Shown: one piece after another, positions 6,198-7,178 of the stretch
Layout: each line of letters begins with the position of its first letter
Numbering within the stretch: position 1 is the stretch's first letter
Assembly (NCBI GenBank): GCA_964417885.1
Contig: CAYQKN010000174.1
Location: forward strand, 1 to 7,178
DNA: 7,178 nt
Source of the DNA: UKL13-2 sp964417885
Lineage (GTDB): Bacteria > Pseudomonadota > Gammaproteobacteria > Burkholderiales > Usitatibacteraceae
Reading direction: 5' to 3'
The notes under the pieces: generated by a model
Seen by the model: only the letters and a program-made list of their open reading frames with translations
Database searches by the model: none
What the model was told of the DNA's origin: nothing
Program-made: the position numbers and the translations under genes

Positions 6198-7054
6198 AAC
6201 TGGCATTTCTTGGTCTGGGTGTAATGGGCTACCCGATGGCTGGCCACCTGCAAAAGGCCGGCCACAACGTTACCGTCTACAACCGCAACGCGGAGAAATC
6301 CGCGAAGTGGGCTGCAAGCCACGGAGGCGCGTCTGCCGCGACACCGCGTGAAGCCGCTGCCGGTGCCGACATCGTAATGATGTGCGTCGGCAACGACAAC
6401 GACGTGCGCTCGGTCGTTTACGGCGACGACGGCGCACTCGCCGGAATGAAGGCAGGCGCGATCCTCGTCGATCACACGACCGCCTCGGCCGAACTCGCAC
6501 GTGAACTTGCTGCGGCAGCGAAAGCGCAAGGCAAAGGCTTCATTGATGCGCCGGTCTCCGGTGGGCAGGCTGGCGCCGAAAATGGCAAGCTCGGCATCAT
6601 GTGCGGTGGCGACGCAGCTACCTTCGACGCCGCCAGGGACGTGCTCAATGTTTACGCCAAGGCGCTGGTGCGCATCGGCGACGCCGGTGCCGGTCAGCTC
6701 ACCAAAATGGTCAACCAGATCTGCATCGCCGGCCTCGTGCAGGCGCTGTCCGAAGGCCTGGCGTTTGCGCAGAAGTCCGGCATTGACGCCAAACTCGTAC
6801 TCGAAGTGATCAGCAAGGGCGCTGCGCAAAGCTGGCAGATGGAAAATCGCGGCAACACGATGATCGACGGCAAATTCGACTTCGGCTTCGCGGTCGACTG
6901 GATGCGCAAGGATCTCGGCATCTGCCTCGAAGAAGCCAAGCGCAACGGCGCCCGGCTGCCGGTGACGGCGCTGGTCGACCAGTTCTATGCCGATGTGCAG
7001 CAGGCCGGCGGCGGACGACTCGATACGTCGAGCCTGATCAAGCGCTTGGGATAG
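6194..7054 (+). CDS. NAD(P)-dependent beta-hydroxyacid dehydrogenase (HIBADH/tartronate semialdehyde reductase family)
   Basis: A 286-residue soluble dehydrogenase, the normal length for the 3-hydroxyisobutyrate dehydrogenase / 2-hydroxy-3-oxopropionate reductase family, which interconverts beta-hydroxyacids and semialdehydes. The N-terminal Rossmann fold has the dinucleotide motif FLGLGVMGYPMAGHL (7-GLGVMG-12). The second strand ends in YNR (Arg31), as in members that prefer NADPH, rather than the acidic residue of NAD-specific ones. The substrate motif DAPVSGGQAGAENGKL is at 118-133 and the catalytic Lys171 sits in GAGQLTKMVNQ. The C-terminal all-helical dimer domain follows, including KDLGICLEEAKRNGARLPVT. 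It starts within the stop of the SemiSWEET gene (ATGA) with GGAG 7 bases upstream. Coupling with a sugar pore might suggest a sugar-acid substrate, but that is inference. GarR/GlxR, glyoxylate/succinic semialdehyde reductase and HIBADH cannot be separated by eye, so no symbol is given. Confidence 0.93.
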   Translation: MKLAFLGLGVMGYPMAGHLQKAGHNVTVYNRNAEKSAKWAASHGGASAATPREAAAGADIVMMCVGNDNDVRSVVYGDDGALAGMKAGAILVDHTTASAELARELAAAAKAQGKGFIDAPVSGGQAGAENGKLGIMCGGDAATFDAARDVLNVYAKALVRIGDAGAGQLTKMVNQICIAGLVQALSEGLAFAQKSGIDAKLVLEVISKGAAQSWQMENRGNTMIDGKFDFGFAVDWMRKDLGICLEEAKRNGARLPVTALVDQFYADVQQAGGGRLDTSSLIKRLG

Positions 7055-7071
7055 CAATAATCGCCCGTGTC

Positions 7072-7178
7072 GTGAAACGTCCTGTCTTCTGGCTCGTCGC
7101 CTTCGGTCTTGCGGCTTCGGCTGCCGGTGCCGATGCGACAGACTGTCTGGTGCAGCCTTTCGCGAGTGCGGCGATCAC
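7072..7178 (+). CDS. Start of a secreted protein, possibly HlyD-type periplasmic adaptor (partial)
   Basis: A reading frame opens at GTG 7072, 17 bases after the dehydrogenase stop, and runs off the window; 35 codons are visible. It begins with a clear Sec signal peptide: basic start (MKRP if GTG is read as Met), hydrophobic core FWLVAFGLAASA, and a likely cleavage site after AAGA. The mature part starts DATDCLVQPFASAAI. A Cys followed by a short strand and then a lipoyl-like domain is seen at the N-terminus of some RND/HlyD-type adaptors (CLxxPxxxxxI), which suggests this family weakly. No Shine-Dalgarno is visible, and there is no better start upstream in frame. The signal peptide is well supported; the family is a guess. 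Confidence 0.5.
   Translation, partial: MKRPVFWLVAFGLAASAAGADATDCLVQPFASAAI

Noticed and set aside
6074..7057. A 327-codon minus-strand frame opposite the dehydrogenase
   Set aside because: Antisense to a textbook dehydrogenase with intact motifs; no supporting start signal or domain.

Overview
The window looks like ordinary chromosome of a high-GC proteobacterium, most likely a betaproteobacterium. I base this on the style of the Tex and ArgH proteins and on argH lying divergent from an AlgZ/AlgR-type two-component pair, an arrangement known from Pseudomonas and related proteobacteria. This lineage call is inference from recall of family sequences. Genes fill almost everything: there is no non-coding stretch over 300 bases, and I see no tRNA, rRNA, CRISPR array, transposase or phage gene.

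Left part (1-2398). The C-terminal end of the transcription accessory protein Tex is followed by a membrane acyltransferase of the OafA type, both on the plus strand. The acyltransferase runs convergently into a minus-strand sodium-dependent transporter of the bile-acid:Na+ symporter (BASS) family; the two genes overlap by 11 bases.

Centre (2423-4293, minus strand). A sensor kinase of the LytS/AlgZ type (His_kinase family), a LytTR response regulator (AlgR-like) and the BASS transporter form a tight run reading kinase, regulator, transporter. They probably form one operon in which a membrane sensor controls a LytTR DNA-binding regulator, with the transporter as a plausible co-transcribed target. 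In Pseudomonas the position after algR is held by hemC; here it is not.

Right part (4430-7178, plus strand). argH (argininosuccinate lyase) starts 136 bases from the kinase start, divergently. Its stop codon lies inside a 69-base inverted pair of REP-like palindromes. Next come a SemiSWEET-type small sugar transporter and a beta-hydroxyacid dehydrogenase that overlap as ATGA and are probably translationally coupled. Last is the truncated start of a secreted protein, possibly an HlyD-type periplasmic adaptor.

No clearly new system stands out. The points most worth a second look are the REP pair joining argH to the SemiSWEET gene, the SemiSWEET-dehydrogenase coupling, the LytTR-BASS linkage, a 16-base-phased direct repeat in the argH/kinase intergenic region, and a codon-usage shift inside argH.
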